Made by a program: the position numbers and the translations under genes. Below the pieces are notes generated by a model. The model was not told the DNA's origin, did not search any database, and saw only the letters and a list, made by a program, of their open reading frames with translations. Positions 46,139 through 57,800 of a stretch of DNA of 64,000 bases are shown piece by piece. How positions within the stretch are numbered: position 1 is the stretch's first letter; every line of letters begins with the position of its first letter. This stretch comes from Fomitopsis serialis (Eukaryota; Basidiomycota; Agaricomycetes; Polyporales; Fomitopsidaceae): NCBI RefSeq assembly GCF_022376445.1, contig NW_025954963.1:1-64000 (forward strand). Reading direction: 5' to 3'.

Positions 46139-47816
46139 CTAACTTGATCGCAGCCGTTGTGCCAGTGGTGGTTCGAACTTTCCCCCCTCGACTCCGAGTT
46201 CACTGACTATGATCAGTACACCATCCCGGCCCCAAAACACGTCAGAGACTTTTGGAAGCTGGTCAAAGACACTGCGACAGAGTATAGTGTGGAAGGTGGA
46301 CGTGGAGCCGGGAGGGTGTGTCTCACTAACTGAGGCCTCGTTTCCATCTTCAGATGTCTCGGAGCGAGACAGGGCAATCCAAATTTGGAGTGACTTCAGG
46401 TGCGAGCTTCGGATGTTCGATAGCAAGATACCCAGGCCCTTTTGAATCCTCGGGAGCGATGCATCGATGCGGTGGAATCTTAATACTAGTCTCGTCAATG
46501 ATGTGTTTGCTGTAAGTCGCGGTACGATATCGCGGATTGAGCCTCCTGTAGTTTTCATGAGTATTCACAAGCGCAATGACGAGGCACCAGGACCTTTACC
46601 ATAAGCAAAATAGCACTCGAGCGTCTTGAGTGTAGCTCCTGCGAGACAAAGAACCTCCGTAATGCGTGGCCCAAGATCCGCACATGGACCACCCTGGGCT
46701 GCGAAATCGAACTTCAGGGCTTTCAGTTGGCTGTATACTTGTGGGGTGAATACCAGTAGAATCTGTGATGCCCACGACCCGGGAACATGATAGAGCTGGA
46801 AAAATGACAAGGAGGGGTTGGATGCATGTGCTGTGTATAGGGCGATGTCTGCCACTGATGCAGGCTCAACGTGAGAGCCGAATGCCTCGTGTAGCGACAA
46901 GCGGGATAGATGGGGGAAATGGCATAGAAACTGATGAAGATGTGAAAACGAAGAGAAGTAGCGCAGGTCCAAGGTCAGCATTGTTACGTAGGAGTACGTG
47001 ATACACATGTCCAACAAGGATTGACAGTGTTCATGGAGGTGAGCAACCGGCTCGAAAATTGAGGCAACAATTGTAAGCTCAATTGTCTTGAGCTTGTTGC
47101 GGGACCAGGGAATATGGCGGGACGTCAAGTCTGGCATGAGTGGGTGCTGCACTGTGATGTCCGAGAGAGATAGCTGTTCGAGGCTTGGTAGTGCATTGCA
47201 AATCCTACGGAGTTCCGCCATACTGCGAAAGCGGCAGAGCCCCACAGACAGAACCGTGATGCTGGTGTAATAGGAAAGGAAGTGGAAGAAAAGATAATGT
47301 GGTCTGGTTGCTGTCCAGTCGAGGCCATATAGTCCTAGCGTCCTCAATCGTGGTAGAACATGCCCGGGGATGCGCATCGGCCAGATGTGTGTGAATGGCT
47401 TTCGACGACGGTGAGAGTTCTCCCATATTTGCAGATCATCAAAATGCTTGCCGTATGGTCGATTGCCGTTTGACATGAGCATGTATACGCAGTCGTCCAA
47501 GGCCTCTCGGGTCCTAAACGAGCCGGCTGCTCCAGGAGATGCGCCGCGCAGCATGACCCCAAGCATGACAAACAAGGCGGCACCTCGTCAGGGTGAAAGG
47601 ATCCAAAAAGAGGAATTCGCAGATGCGGTCGATCAGTTCCTGCGGAAATCGCGGATAGGTATCGCTGCGTCGACGAAGCAAGTCAATACTATGAGACTCG
47701 AGCAACTGGTGCCGGAGCATGCAAATGGAAGGCCTACCTCGAGTAAGTGGGTGCTCTGTAGCAATCCTGCACGTTGGGAGCATGTCCTCCTTGAAGTCCT
47801 TCGCCATCGACTGCAT
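46139..47816 (-). CDS. F-box protein with leucine-rich C-terminal region, frame-broken
   Basis: The F-box is clear: RFPQELIDRICEFLFLDPF followed by CRLVCHAWGHAARR (about 47560-47670), the SKP1-binding part of an SCF adaptor. The following region has irregular leucine-rich repeats (LPRLRTLGLYGLDW, ALPSLEQLSLSDITVQ, FPHLSRLSLHEAFGS, VYSQLKALKFDF). This matches the very large, fast-evolving F-box family of agaricomycetes. Two defects are visible. The frame shifts by one between the F-box and the LRR part (about 47515-47519). An in-frame TGA interrupts at 46565-46567, unless a 42-nt intron (GTGCCTCG...CTACAG, phase kept) is spliced out there. Substrate recognition is presumably by the LRR part. 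It may be a pseudogene; such genes decay often. Confidence 0.6.
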
Positions 47817-48521
47817 GCGCCATCTGGTAATCCCGCCATCGGGTCATCATGGTTAAATAGATCGCCGATACGTTGGAAATCATACCTCGCCTGACTACGT
47901 TATATCTGCAGAACTTCGAGCGATATCTGAGTTCACGATCGGTGTCCTGTACTATGATCATAGAGTGAGGAAGCATCAGCTTATGTCGTGCAGACACCAT
48001 CCCGCCGAGATCTCACCAGTGACGGCGTGAAAGTCGTGACCTTCGCAGTCGCGAGTCGGCCGCAATCACACGATGCAGAAACGGCCCGTGAGTCTATGGT
48101 AGGTTCTCAGCGTTGTAGACTAACAGTGTAGGGCAGTCGCAGGATGCGGGAAGCGACAGATGGCCTGCGAACTTAGACTCAACTTGAGAAAGACAGCGTC
48201 GTTATCAATTCTTATCAGCTGGCATGATCTCAGTATACTTACAGAAGGATACTCGGAGAAGACGATCGTGACATGTGAGAAGGAACCGTGAAGTGCGATA
48301 TCTAGAGACCAATCAAGTTGCGTTGCTGACTGATGGTACATGCACAAGTACACACGACCATGCTACATAATTACTTATACTACACAATTTTGGAACTATA
48401 TCAGCATGGTACGGGACAACATATGATAGCGGAGGTGTCGCAAGGTAATCAATCCAAGGTGCATCACATAAATATCACAGAAGTAGAGTGCTCGTACGGG
48501 AGACAGTCATGCATAGCCATC
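47817..48521. other. Intergenic region
   Basis: AT-richer spacer of about 700 bp between two minus-strand genes; it should contain the F-box gene promoter. No gene or repeat was recognised. Confidence 0.4.
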
Positions 48522-49858
48522 TCAAACATCGTCCATGAAGTAGTCGGTCAGCGAATCTTTGAACTCCCGTACCTTGAACGCCGTCACCACTAACGCGCTC
48601 TCTTTGCACGTCGGCAACCCATCCACCGGCTGCCCGAGCAGAACATGCCCGTTATTTTCTAGCAACACCTTGATCGTGCTCTCCGCGAGCATCAGCTTCG
48701 TGAGCACGTCCTCCCTCTGCAGCCCAGGCAAAATATCGGACCCTCCTTCCAGCACGGCCTTCCACAGCTGCCCAAACGCCTTGTTGCACCTCTGGTTGCT
48801 CGTGCACCGCACAGTGTGCGAGAGCGGCGGCGGCTGCCCCGGGAGGGCCTCCCACATCTTCGTCAGCGCGTAATACCCGCTCAGCAAGCGGACGCGCTGG
48901 TCGCGACTCAGAGTCGACTCCGTCTCCCAGTGCGCGCGGCCCTTGAGCATCATGGCGTGGTACGCGAGGCCCACTATGGGCCGCAGGCTGAGGCGCTCGC
49001 CGATGATGATCGCGAGCGCGAGGTCCTTGCCCTCGCCGATCTGCTTCTTCCACCGCGCGATCGCAAGGTCGAGCAGGTCGGACCGCTCGCAGAGCGCGGC
49101 GAGCTCTGTGAGTTGCTCCAGTGAAGGCGGCGCGTTCGCCGGCGCTGCGGGGGGAAGCGTGGGCGGCGTGGTGGTCGGGACTGGGTCGAACGCGCCTGGC
49201 CTCGAGTAGTAATTGTGGACGGCGCTGAGCACCCAGGTCTCGATGGAGCGGAACTGGTACTTGTGCGCGACGCGTGCGAGGTTGACGAGCATCGTGCAGT
49301 TCGCGTCGGAGGACGTGGCTGACATGAGTTCGTGCGGGCTACACGGGGGTCCTTCAACGACCCAGCGTACGAGCGTGGAAGCGAGGGCCACTCACAGTGC
49401 GTACAACGCCCATAGCAGTGCGCGGAACTCGTCGCCGGTGTCACCCTGCAATCGTATGGGGTTGTCGTCGCTCTCTCCTTCCGTGACGGTCGTGCTGCAG
49501 TCGGAGCGCGCCGAGTCGGCCTCCGTTGACAGCTGGAACATCGTCTCAAATGCGGACTTGTCTTTCATGAGGATCGACCGGTGGACCTACACGGTCGAAT
49601 GCGGAAGGTGTCAGGCCGTGCATGGCATCCACAGCACATCGACATAGACAGGGGGTGGTGGATACAGGACTGCGTGACGAGACACACCTTGAACAGCGTA
49701 TTATCCACCAACAACACCGTGTTTCCATCGCCGATGTAGTACGTCGGGTCGCGGCTGGGGCCCGGTATGGACAGCTTGAGCATCTCGTCGTGCAAGAACG
49801 AGTGCGACATCGTCATGAGCGGGCTGTCCGGGGGGAGGTGCTCCTGGTCGTGGTCCAT
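48522..49858 (-). CDS. BTB/POZ-domain protein 1
   Basis: Exons on the minus strand: 49688-49858, 49396-49586 and 48522-49338, all GT-AG and in one frame. The BTB fold begins with DPTYYIGDGNTVLLVDNTLF then VHRSILMKDKSAFETMFQL and DEFRALLWALYALPHELM. It continues with ARVAHKYQFRSIETWVLSAV. The C-terminal part is helical, with LTELAALCERSDLLDLAI, RVRLLSGYYALTKMWEALPG and a CTSNQRCNKAF segment. This is the common basidiomycete BTB architecture, probably a CUL3 adaptor or transcription-related protein; its role is unknown. The protein at 52330-53736 has the same intron positions and block order, so the two are paralogues. Confidence 0.88.
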
Positions 49859-50356
49859 CTCGCGCTAGCCGACCGCCGCGGGGTGCCTTATACCACGGCG
49901 CGTCCCGTATGGTCTGTGTCCGAGTCCGAACGTGTGTGGGTCCGAGTGGCTTGAGATCCGCTCGGTGTACCGCAGTTGGTCGACCCGCCGCAGTCACACA
50001 GGGTGCCGAAGATCAGTTGCAGGGCTTATAAGGCGCCTTGCCGGCTTTTATGTAAGGTCTGCAGCGGAGACCAGGACAGGGCAGTGCGCCGAATTCGAGC
50101 CCCTGCTATTATAGGGACAGCATAGCGATGGCCGTCCGTGATACGGATAGACGCTTGGCTACATACTTACGTCGTCAGAGGCTGACGCGCCCAAATCCTC
50201 ATGTTCATGCAGTTCGTGCGTCAGTCGTCGACCGGCGCTGAGGAGACTACAGCGACGGAAAATAGTATAAACCATAGGCTAGTCACACATCTAGCTACGG
50301 GGCGAGGCGGCAAAGCCTGCAGTGAGAATAATTATTGACAATGGTCATAAATGGAA
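49859..50356. other. Intergenic region
   Basis: Spacer between two minus-strand genes. On the minus strand a TATAAG is present near 50028, about 170 bp before the BTB 1 start, which could be its TATA element. Nothing else was recognised. Confidence 0.4.
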
Positions 50357-51774
50357 CTATGCGAAGAAAGGAACGTGTATCCAACCGCAGACGTGCAGTA
50401 GTAGTAAGAGACAGATGACTTGGAAACACAGGAAGAAGATGCAGAGCCTGTCACCCATTTGGTACGAAGGCAGTCCCTTCGCCCCAGCGGCGTCAATAGC
50501 AGCAATCTCGTCGTCCGTCAGATCAGCTGTGCAATGAATGCTTTAATATGAGTCTCCGCGGGGGCAGCAGTGAGCAACAGAGTACGCACGAAGGTCGCCC
50601 ACAGCAAGGTACTCGTCCATATGCTCTCTGGTGGAACTTGTCCTGCAAGCCGGTGAGCCGCCTACACGAGAGGACGCGATAGTGGATCTTACGTGACGAT
50701 GACGGCGCCTTTAGCCTTGACCCAAGAAAGAAGGATTTGCACGGGCGACGCGCCGAGTCTCCTCGCAGGCCCTCGCAAGGCCTTGACTACTGGACCACCT
50801 GGGTATCGTGTAATGGGCCTAGACGCCCACCCGCGCGTACAGTCAGTCTCACGTCCCCGACTAGCAACGGGGAACTCACGTCAGGCTGCTGTATGCCTCC
50901 ACCACGATCCCCTGCTCAGCGCAGTACTGAAGGAGCTCCTTGTTTTCAGCGTAGTTGTAGGGGTGCAACAGGATCTGAGGTGCGGTCGTCTCAGGCTAAA
51001 AGCACGGGCGCCTCCTGAGATTCATATAGCCTACCTGGTTGACAGCGGGTTTGATGTGAGCTGTCTGCAAGAGATTTCGCAGCAGCGTGATGTCGAAGTT
51101 GCTAACGCCGATGCTCCTGGAAACGCGTGCTCGGGGTTGTGGACATCAATTGCGCGGGGCTATCAGGCACGCACCTTGACAGCCCGTCTTCCCTGATCCT
51201 CTCGAACTCCTTCCAGTCCTTCTCCAGGTCCTTGATGAATGCGGGGTTATGGATGAGATACAAGTCGACCTGCTTCAGATCGAGCTGAGAAACAGTGCAG
51301 CTAAGCCACCACATCCAAACTCAAGCAACGAGTGTGCTCACCTGGGCGAGGCTGGACTCGACTGCATCACGGATACTTGTCAGGCCAGACCATTTGGTAG
51401 TGACGAACAGTTCCGAGCGGCTGAGACCCGTCTGACGGATGGCGGCACCGACACTATCCTCGTTGCGGTAGACTTCAAATACGTCACGAACGCGGGACAG
51501 GGGGGACAACAAGAGGACTCACATTGCGCGGTATCGAGATGGGAGAACCCCGCCTCTATGGCTTCCGAGACATAGTCCGTGACGTCCTTGGGCCGACACG
51601 TTAGAATCGCTCTCCATTCGCCTCGTGTCGCTTTCAGCGTACCTGGCCCTTCCACTTCGAGCCCGTCCCGAACGCAATGACTGGCATCTGGGAGCGTGGA
51701 TGAGCGCGTAGCAGGTACACCGGTCGCAAGCATACCTTATTGCCATCGTTCAGCTGCACCGTTCCGAAAGGCAT
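50357..51774 (-). CDS. Aldo/keto reductase with an unusual hydrophobic C-terminus
   Basis: NADPH-dependent carbonyl reductase of the AKR superfamily, fully spliceable on the minus strand. The start at 51774 gives MPFGTVQLNDGNKMPVIAFG (first intron after 13 codons). The catalytic tetrad is visible: Asp in SHLDTAQ, Tyr in YRNEDSVGAAIR, Lys in FVTTKWSGL, and His in LYLIHNPAF. Later landmarks are SIGVSNFDITLLRNLL, KPAVNQILLHPYNY, EAYSSLTPITRYPGGP, LGASPVQILLSWVKAKGAVI and TSSTREHMDEYLAV. After the usual end (DDEIAAIDAAGAKGLPSY) the frame continues with LCIFFLCFQVICLLLL and stops at 50357-50359. That gives a tail-anchor-like hydrophobic segment absent from typical AKRs. The tail may be genuine or the result of a lost stop or a missed splice. 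It lies between two BTB genes, head to head with the second. Confidence 0.88.
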
Positions 51775-52329
51775 ATTCACTCGACGTCCAGTGGCAATTC
51801 AACAGGGGGGACCGTGTAGACTGTTTCGAAGTGCTGTCCTTACGGCAAGAGTCACACCTCTGGCAGCTGGAGTCGGAGGTATCTGAAGGCTGCAGCGACC
51901 GTCACTCAGTCAGACAGCTGCCAGTGCTCGTGGTACGAGGACTGTGAACTGCTCGGACGAAGTATTCGTCTCTCCGAGAGATAAGTTAGATGGCGTGCGA
52001 AGGTGAGATCCCTTCGCACACACACGGCCCAGAGTCGGAAATGGAAGGGAGTGGATAAGATGGTGGCCAAGTTGCTCTGAGCTATATATACGGGGATCCA
52101 TGTTGCAGTTACGAGATGGCAATGCGCAGGCAGGCACCGCCGATGTGCCCGGCGCTGACGCCACTTGGAATCTGGATGCCACAGCAACTCGCGATCGCCG
52201 AACGCCTAGCGGGCCGCCGCTCCCGCCGAGCTCGCAACGCCGCTGCGCGCGGCGTTAGCCACCAGCGGCTTGCCCTCGTCCAGGTCCTTCAAATTCGTGC
52301 GCGATTTCTGTTTCAGGCCCTGCCGCTGC
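51775..52329. promoter_or_regulatory. Divergent promoter between aldo/keto reductase and BTB protein 2
   Basis: A TATATATA box at 52083-52090 lies about 240 bp upstream of the BTB 2 start and 310 bp from the reductase start; being palindromic it could serve either. Several ATGs between it and 52330 suggest either a later transcription start or upstream ORFs in the BTB 2 leader. Confidence 0.4.
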
Positions 52330-53736
52330 ATGGATTCAGACAGTCGCGACGGCTTCATGACGCCCACCGATTCTAGGATGGAGCGACTCGACTTTCGCCG
52401 TTCAGCCTCGCCCAGCAGCAGGAAGCGTGCACGGCTAGATGATGAGTTGGACGACTGCGAGGTTGCGAAGGAGCTCCACAACCCACGGTGGTCTGACCCC
52501 GTACGTGACGAGACATACTACTTCGCGGATGGCAGCTGCATCCTCCGGGTAGAGGACACCCTCTTCAATGTCCGTCCTTATATTCATGTGTCACTACCTC
52601 ATCGTCCTGATTTGCGCTTATTCAGGTTCATCGTACCATGCTCTCAAGAGACTCTTCCATGTTCAGCACCATGTTTGCGCTGCCTGTTCCATCTGCTGGA
52701 GACGGGGCCGAAGGCTCCTGCGACGAGAATCCCGTGTACCTCGCAGGGGACACGATCACGGAGTTTCGAAACTTTCTGTGGGCACTGTACGCACTGTCAG
52801 TGAGCCTGTCTGCTGCGTCTTCGACACTGCGTGACAGATCTCTGCCCCGCCAGACCGCATGAACTGCTGGCTGTGCATTCGAATCCATCCGACTTCCCCC
52901 GCCTGCTGGACGTTGCCAAGCTGTCGAACAAGTACTCGTTCAGATCAGTCGAGTCCTGGGCCCTGGATGCCGTCAACGACCTCGTCGTTCGCGAGCAACC
53001 CAACATTGGGCTACCCGCGTTGATCCCTTACGACCTCTCGCGCGCGCCGCACGTCACCTTTACCCCCACCGGGCAGCTGTTCTCGCGCCTGATCCGGCTC
53101 GCGCAGGCCTGCGGGCACGACGCGCTGCTCAATACCATGAGCAATCTGCTGAGAAAGCGCATGCGCCAGGTCATCGATTATGCGTATCTCGCCATGAGCC
53201 TCGCGGACGAACTGGACCTGCGAAAGCTGAGAGGCGCCGCATACATGGAGATCCTTCAGAGGGGCAGTCTGTTCCCTTCGTTCTCGCCGGCGCCGTCGCC
53301 TGCCCCAGCAAACGCTCTTGGACAGACCAAAGAGGAACCCAGCGTGGAGGAGGAGCAGATCAGACACAACGAACTACTCATGTCACCCGAGCAGAAGTTG
53401 CGCCTTCTGTCGGGGTACTACCGGCTCACCGCTGCATGGGAGTCTATGCGCAGACATCCCCTCTCCTTCGACCATGCGCCTACGTGCGGGGCTACCTGGC
53501 ACCAGCACGGCTGCTCGCAGAGCTGGCTGGAGTTCTGGAAGGAGAAGACGAGATGCGAGGCGGTGCTTGACGTCGGCATGGCGGATGTCCCAGGCCGTCT
53601 CAAAGCTGTCGGGAAAGAGCTGGATCGGTGGGGCTCGGCGACCTATATGCACCACGATTGCAGACAGCTCGCTCGAAAGAAGATAGATCAGAAGGCAAAG
53701 GAAATCGAGGCGTTGCTGCCAGATTACTTCATCTAA
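52330..53736 (+). CDS. BTB/POZ-domain protein 2
   Basis: Exons 52330-52569, 52626-52795 and 52854-53736, with the same intron positions as BTB protein 1. A basic, Ser-rich leader (SASPSSRKRARLDDEL) precedes the BTB domain: DETYYFADGSCILRVEDTLF, VHRTMLSRDSSMFSTMFAL, ITEFRNFLWALYALPHELL, AKLSNKYSFRSVESWALDAV. The C-terminal helical part has YAYLAMSLADELDLRKLRGA, MSPEQKLRLLSGYYRLTAAW and a Cys/His-containing end (CGATWHQHGCSQSW), and stops at ADYFI-like LPDYFI. The KRAR cluster could be a nuclear signal. Diverged paralogue of BTB 1, in opposite orientation. The start at 52330 gives MDSDSRDGFM; upstream ATGs are not in a plausible context. Confidence 0.88.
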
Positions 53737-53915
53737 CGTTCGACGCGACACGACTAGAATTCCGTGGACGTGCTCCGGGAGTCCATCACAGTGATAGTTA
53801 CTGACTATTACACGCACCGGCATGACATTCGGTACATTCCTATGTTAGGATGCTACAACATTGTACAATTAGAGTACCATTACACCAGACAGAGGAACCG
53901 GAATGGATACACCTT

Positions 53916-54552
53916 TCATGTTTTCCTGCTTTTCCCCTTGCGCGCGGGTCGCCTCCCGGCGGTAGCAGCGCTCGACTCCGTGTTCCCTCCAGTCGAACCC
54001 GCGATGGGGGCAAGTGTAGGGCTCCATGGCGTCGCAGGCGCAAACGAGTTGGCAGTTGGCGGTGCCTCGACCGAGGCGTTCATAAGACCGCGCATGATGT
54101 TGTCGACGTCGTCCGACGAAGGCTGTTCAAGACCAATCTGCGTCCCGCGGAGGAGCATCTGTTCGAACAGCTCGTCGTCCTCGAGTTGCTTGACGCGATC
54201 ATGCAGCCTCTTCATGACGACCTCAAACATGACTGTAAACGGGGAAAGGGGTCTCAGCACAATGACATGCAGGATGGCTAACAGGCTGACCCTTCTCCTC
54301 AGTGGCGGTCTTTGGGCGGGGCCGGATGAGCGGGTCCTCCATCGCTCGCATTTCCTCCGGACGCGGTTGCCTGAGTCGCAACCTGTCCTCACATTTCCTC
54401 TCGAACGCCTCCTGACCCAGGTCTCTGTCCTCCAAAGACGTCTCGTCGGGGCCGTACTCTGTCCCAATCGAGCTAGACGGCGATGGCGCGCGGAGGACAG
54501 GAGGCGCATACTGCGGCTGTCCTCCGTGGAAGAACTGATGTGGTTGAGGCAT
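53916..54552 (-). CDS. Small conserved-looking hypothetical protein
   Basis: Two exons joined by a GT-AG intron (donor after TATEEKG near 54290; acceptor TTTACAG near 54234). The product begins MPQPHQFFHGGQPQYAPPV. It has a charged helix (QEAFERKCEDRLRLRQPRPE), a second helix with coiled-coil character (FEVVMKRLHDRVKQLEDDEL then FEQMLLRGTQIGLEQPSSDD), and a Pro/Ala-rich, basic end (RRPARKGKSRKT). I do not recognise the family. It is divergently oriented to RNR1 and shares the MCB-rich upstream region, so it may be cell-cycle regulated, but that is only inference. Confidence 0.6.
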
Positions 54553-54873
54553 CGTGAACCGGACGGTGTAATCGGGGCCGCAGCGGCTGACTCGGTGCTG
54601 ACTCGACGGGAAGCTGACTGATAGCTAGGGAGCTCACGATGAGAGGTGCACGCTGCGAAGCGCGTCGATGACAAGCACAAACAACGCGTCGCGACGCGTT
54701 GAACGCGTTCACATGCCTTCCGCTTTTGGCTGTGCTTAGTCAGGAGCGCGTTCAATTTAAGAGATCGCGTCGCGTCTGCCCCCTCTCATCCTCCTACCAC
54801 CACCCGCTCCTCCCCCCTCTCCCCTCCTGCACATACCTTCACGTCCCTTGGTACTCTGAACGACACACACGCG
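54553..54873 (+). promoter_or_regulatory. RNR1 promoter with triple ACGCGT (MCB) cluster
   Basis: ACGCGT, the MluI cell-cycle box bound by the Mbp1/Swi6 (MBF) factor of fungi, occurs at 54684-54689, 54694-54699 and 54703-54708, about 165-190 bp before the RNR1 start. Further copies lie just downstream in introns 1 and 2 (54921-54926, 54975-54980, 54985-54990). A pyrimidine-rich tract (about 54778-54830) follows and probably marks the transcription start zone. MBF control of ribonucleotide reductase at G1/S is well established in yeasts. Confidence 0.75.
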
Positions 54874-57800
54874 ATGGCTTTCGTCTTCAAGCGAGGTGAG
54901 TAGACTTTTCCGGCCATTCGACGCGTCTTGGCATGACTGACGCGACTTCCTTTAGACGGGTATGTACCTCCAAGACGCGTAGCGACGCGTCTCATAGCAC
55001 ACCCACTGACTCTATGTACGGTCTAGACGTAAAGAACGCGTTCAATTTGACAAGGTACGCGCTCTACATGTCGTTACGTCGCGTGCATCCCCCCTGACCG
55101 CGTCCCAGATCACCGCAAGGATCAGCAAGCTATGCTATGGTCTGGACAAAGAACACGTTGACCCTATTGGGTGAGTACGACGATTGCCGCATCGCTGGCT
55201 TTGTACTTACCGCCGTGACCAGCATCTCCCAAAAGGTCATCGCCGGTGTCTACCAAGGAGTGACGACAGTAGAGCTTGACGTAAGGTTTACGTCTGCATG
55301 ATGTGCCGTGAAATAACAGTGCCTTTAGAACCTCGCGGCTGAGACTGCCGCGTATCAAACGACTAAGCACCCTGATTATGCTATCCTTGCCGCGCGTATT
55401 GCAGTCTCTAATCTCCACAAAGAGACGAAGAAAAACTTCTCCGCTGTCATCAGCGACCTGTACAACTATGGTACGTATTTCGTCCTCGTGCTCTACCACT
55501 GTATTGATTGTCATGTAGTCAACCCTAAAAACGGCAAGCCAGCGGGCTTGATCGCGAAAGACATCTACGAGATCGTAACGGCGAATGCAGAGCAGCTCGA
55601 CTCTGCCATTCTCTATGATCGTGACTTCAATTACAACTTGTAAGCTTGTCTGCACATGTCGAGTGCGCCTCTGACGATGTTGCGCAGCTTCGGCTTCAAA
55701 ACCCTGGAGCGTTCGTATCTCCTCAAGCTCGACGGGCGCATCGCCGAGCGTCCTCAGCACATGATTATGCGAGTCGCCATCGGCATACACGGTGCTGACA
55801 TCGAAAGGGCGATTGAGACTTATAACCTGATGTCTCTGCGCTACTTCACACATGCATCCCCGACGCTGTTCAACGCAGGTACACCTCACCCGCAACTCAG
55901 CTCCTGCTTCCTCGTCTGCATGAAGGATGACTCCATCGAGGGCATCTACGATACCCTCAAGAACTGTGCCATGATCAGTAAGACTGCTGGTGGTATCGGC
56001 ATCAACATCCACAACATCCGTGCTACTGGGTATGCATGACCTATTAATTGTCATTTACTCGGGAATTGACCATGGCGTTCTAGTTCATACATCGCGGGTA
56101 CCAACGGTTACTCCAACGGTATCGTACCCATGCTTCGTGCGTACGACGCGACTGCCCGCTACGTCGACCAGGGCGGTAACAAGCGTCCCGGTGCATTCGC
56201 CATCTACATGGAGCCATGGCACGACGACATCTTCCAGTTCCTTGACCTGCGCAAGAACCATGGTAAAGAAGAAGTCCGCGCGCGCGACCTTTTCTACGCC
56301 CTCTGGATCCCCGATCTCTTGTAAGAGATTCGTCTTGTTCGATGTGGCGCAGGTCGCTGATCTCATTACAGCATGAAGCGTGTCGAGGCCAACGGGAAGT
56401 GGTCGCTCTTCTGCCCCAACGAAGCTCCCGGCCTTCACGAGGTCTGGGGCGATGAGTTCGAGCAGCTCTTTGAGCGGTATGAGCGTGAAGGCCGTGCTCG
56501 CCGAACGATCGATGCCCAGAAGCTGTGGTATGCTATCCTTGACGCTCAGATCGAGACTGGCAACCCCTTCATGCTGTACAAGGACGCATGTAATGGTGAG
56601 CCAATGCAACTACATCGCGGGAGTTCATGTGGCTAACCTCCACCACAGCCAAGTCCAACCAGAAGAACCTTGGCACCATCAAGTCGTCGAACCTTTGCAC
56701 AGAGATCATCGAGTACTCTTCCCCCGATGAAACAGCCGTCTGCAACCTTGCATCCATCTCCCTCCCCGCCTTCGTCGAGAATGGGGTCTACGACTTCCAG
56801 AAGCTACACGACATCGCCAAGGTCGTCACCTTCAACCTTAACCGTATCATCGATGTCAACTACTACCCGATCCCAGAGGCGCGTCGCTCGAACATGCGCC
56901 ACCGCCCCATCGGCATTGGTGTGCAGGGTCTTGCTGACGCGTTTATGGCTCTTCGCATGCCCTTCGACTCTCCGGAGGCGCGAGAGCTCAACAAGAAGAT
57001 CGCGGAGACCATCTACCACGCCGCGGTCGAGGCGAGCAGCGACATCGCAGTTGTTGACGGGCCCTACGAGACGTACGAAGGTAGCCCTGCTTCTAAGGGT
57101 GAGCTGCAGTATGACCTCTGGGGTGTCACACCCACGGACCTGTGGGACTGGGCGACGCTGAAGGAGAAGGTAGCCAAGACCGGTTTGAGGAACTCGCTGC
57201 TCGTCGCACCTATGCCAACGGCGTCAACGAGTCAGATCCTCGGTAACAACGAATGCTTCGAGCCATACACGAGGTGCCTTTCGCGTTGAGCCTGATGCTT
57301 GCCGTTTGCTGATCTTGCTACGTCTGCAGCAACATCTACACTCGTCGTGTCCTTGCCGGAGAGTTCCAGATCGTCTGCCCCTGGTTGTTGCGTGAGCTCG
57401 TTGAGCTCAACCTCTGGGACGACCAGATGAAGAACATGATCATCGGCAACAACGGTTCGGTGCAGAACATCCCTGGCATCCCTGACGACATCAAGGCGAT
57501 CTACAAGACCGTCTGGGAGATCAGCCAGAAGAAGATCCTGGACATGGCTGCCGATCGTGGCGCGTTCATCGACCAGAGCCAGAGTCTCAACGTTCACCTG
57601 CAGTCGCCGACGACGGGTCAGCTGACGAGCATGCACTTCTACGGCTGGAAGAAGGGCTTGAAGACGGGCATGTACTACCTGCGGACGCGCCCGGCTGCGC
57701 AGGCTATCCAGTTCACCGTCGACCAGACCGCGCTGAAGGCGGGGAACAAGCAGGCTGCAGCGGCTGCTGTCGTCCCTGCTCCGTCGACCCCCAGCAGGGT

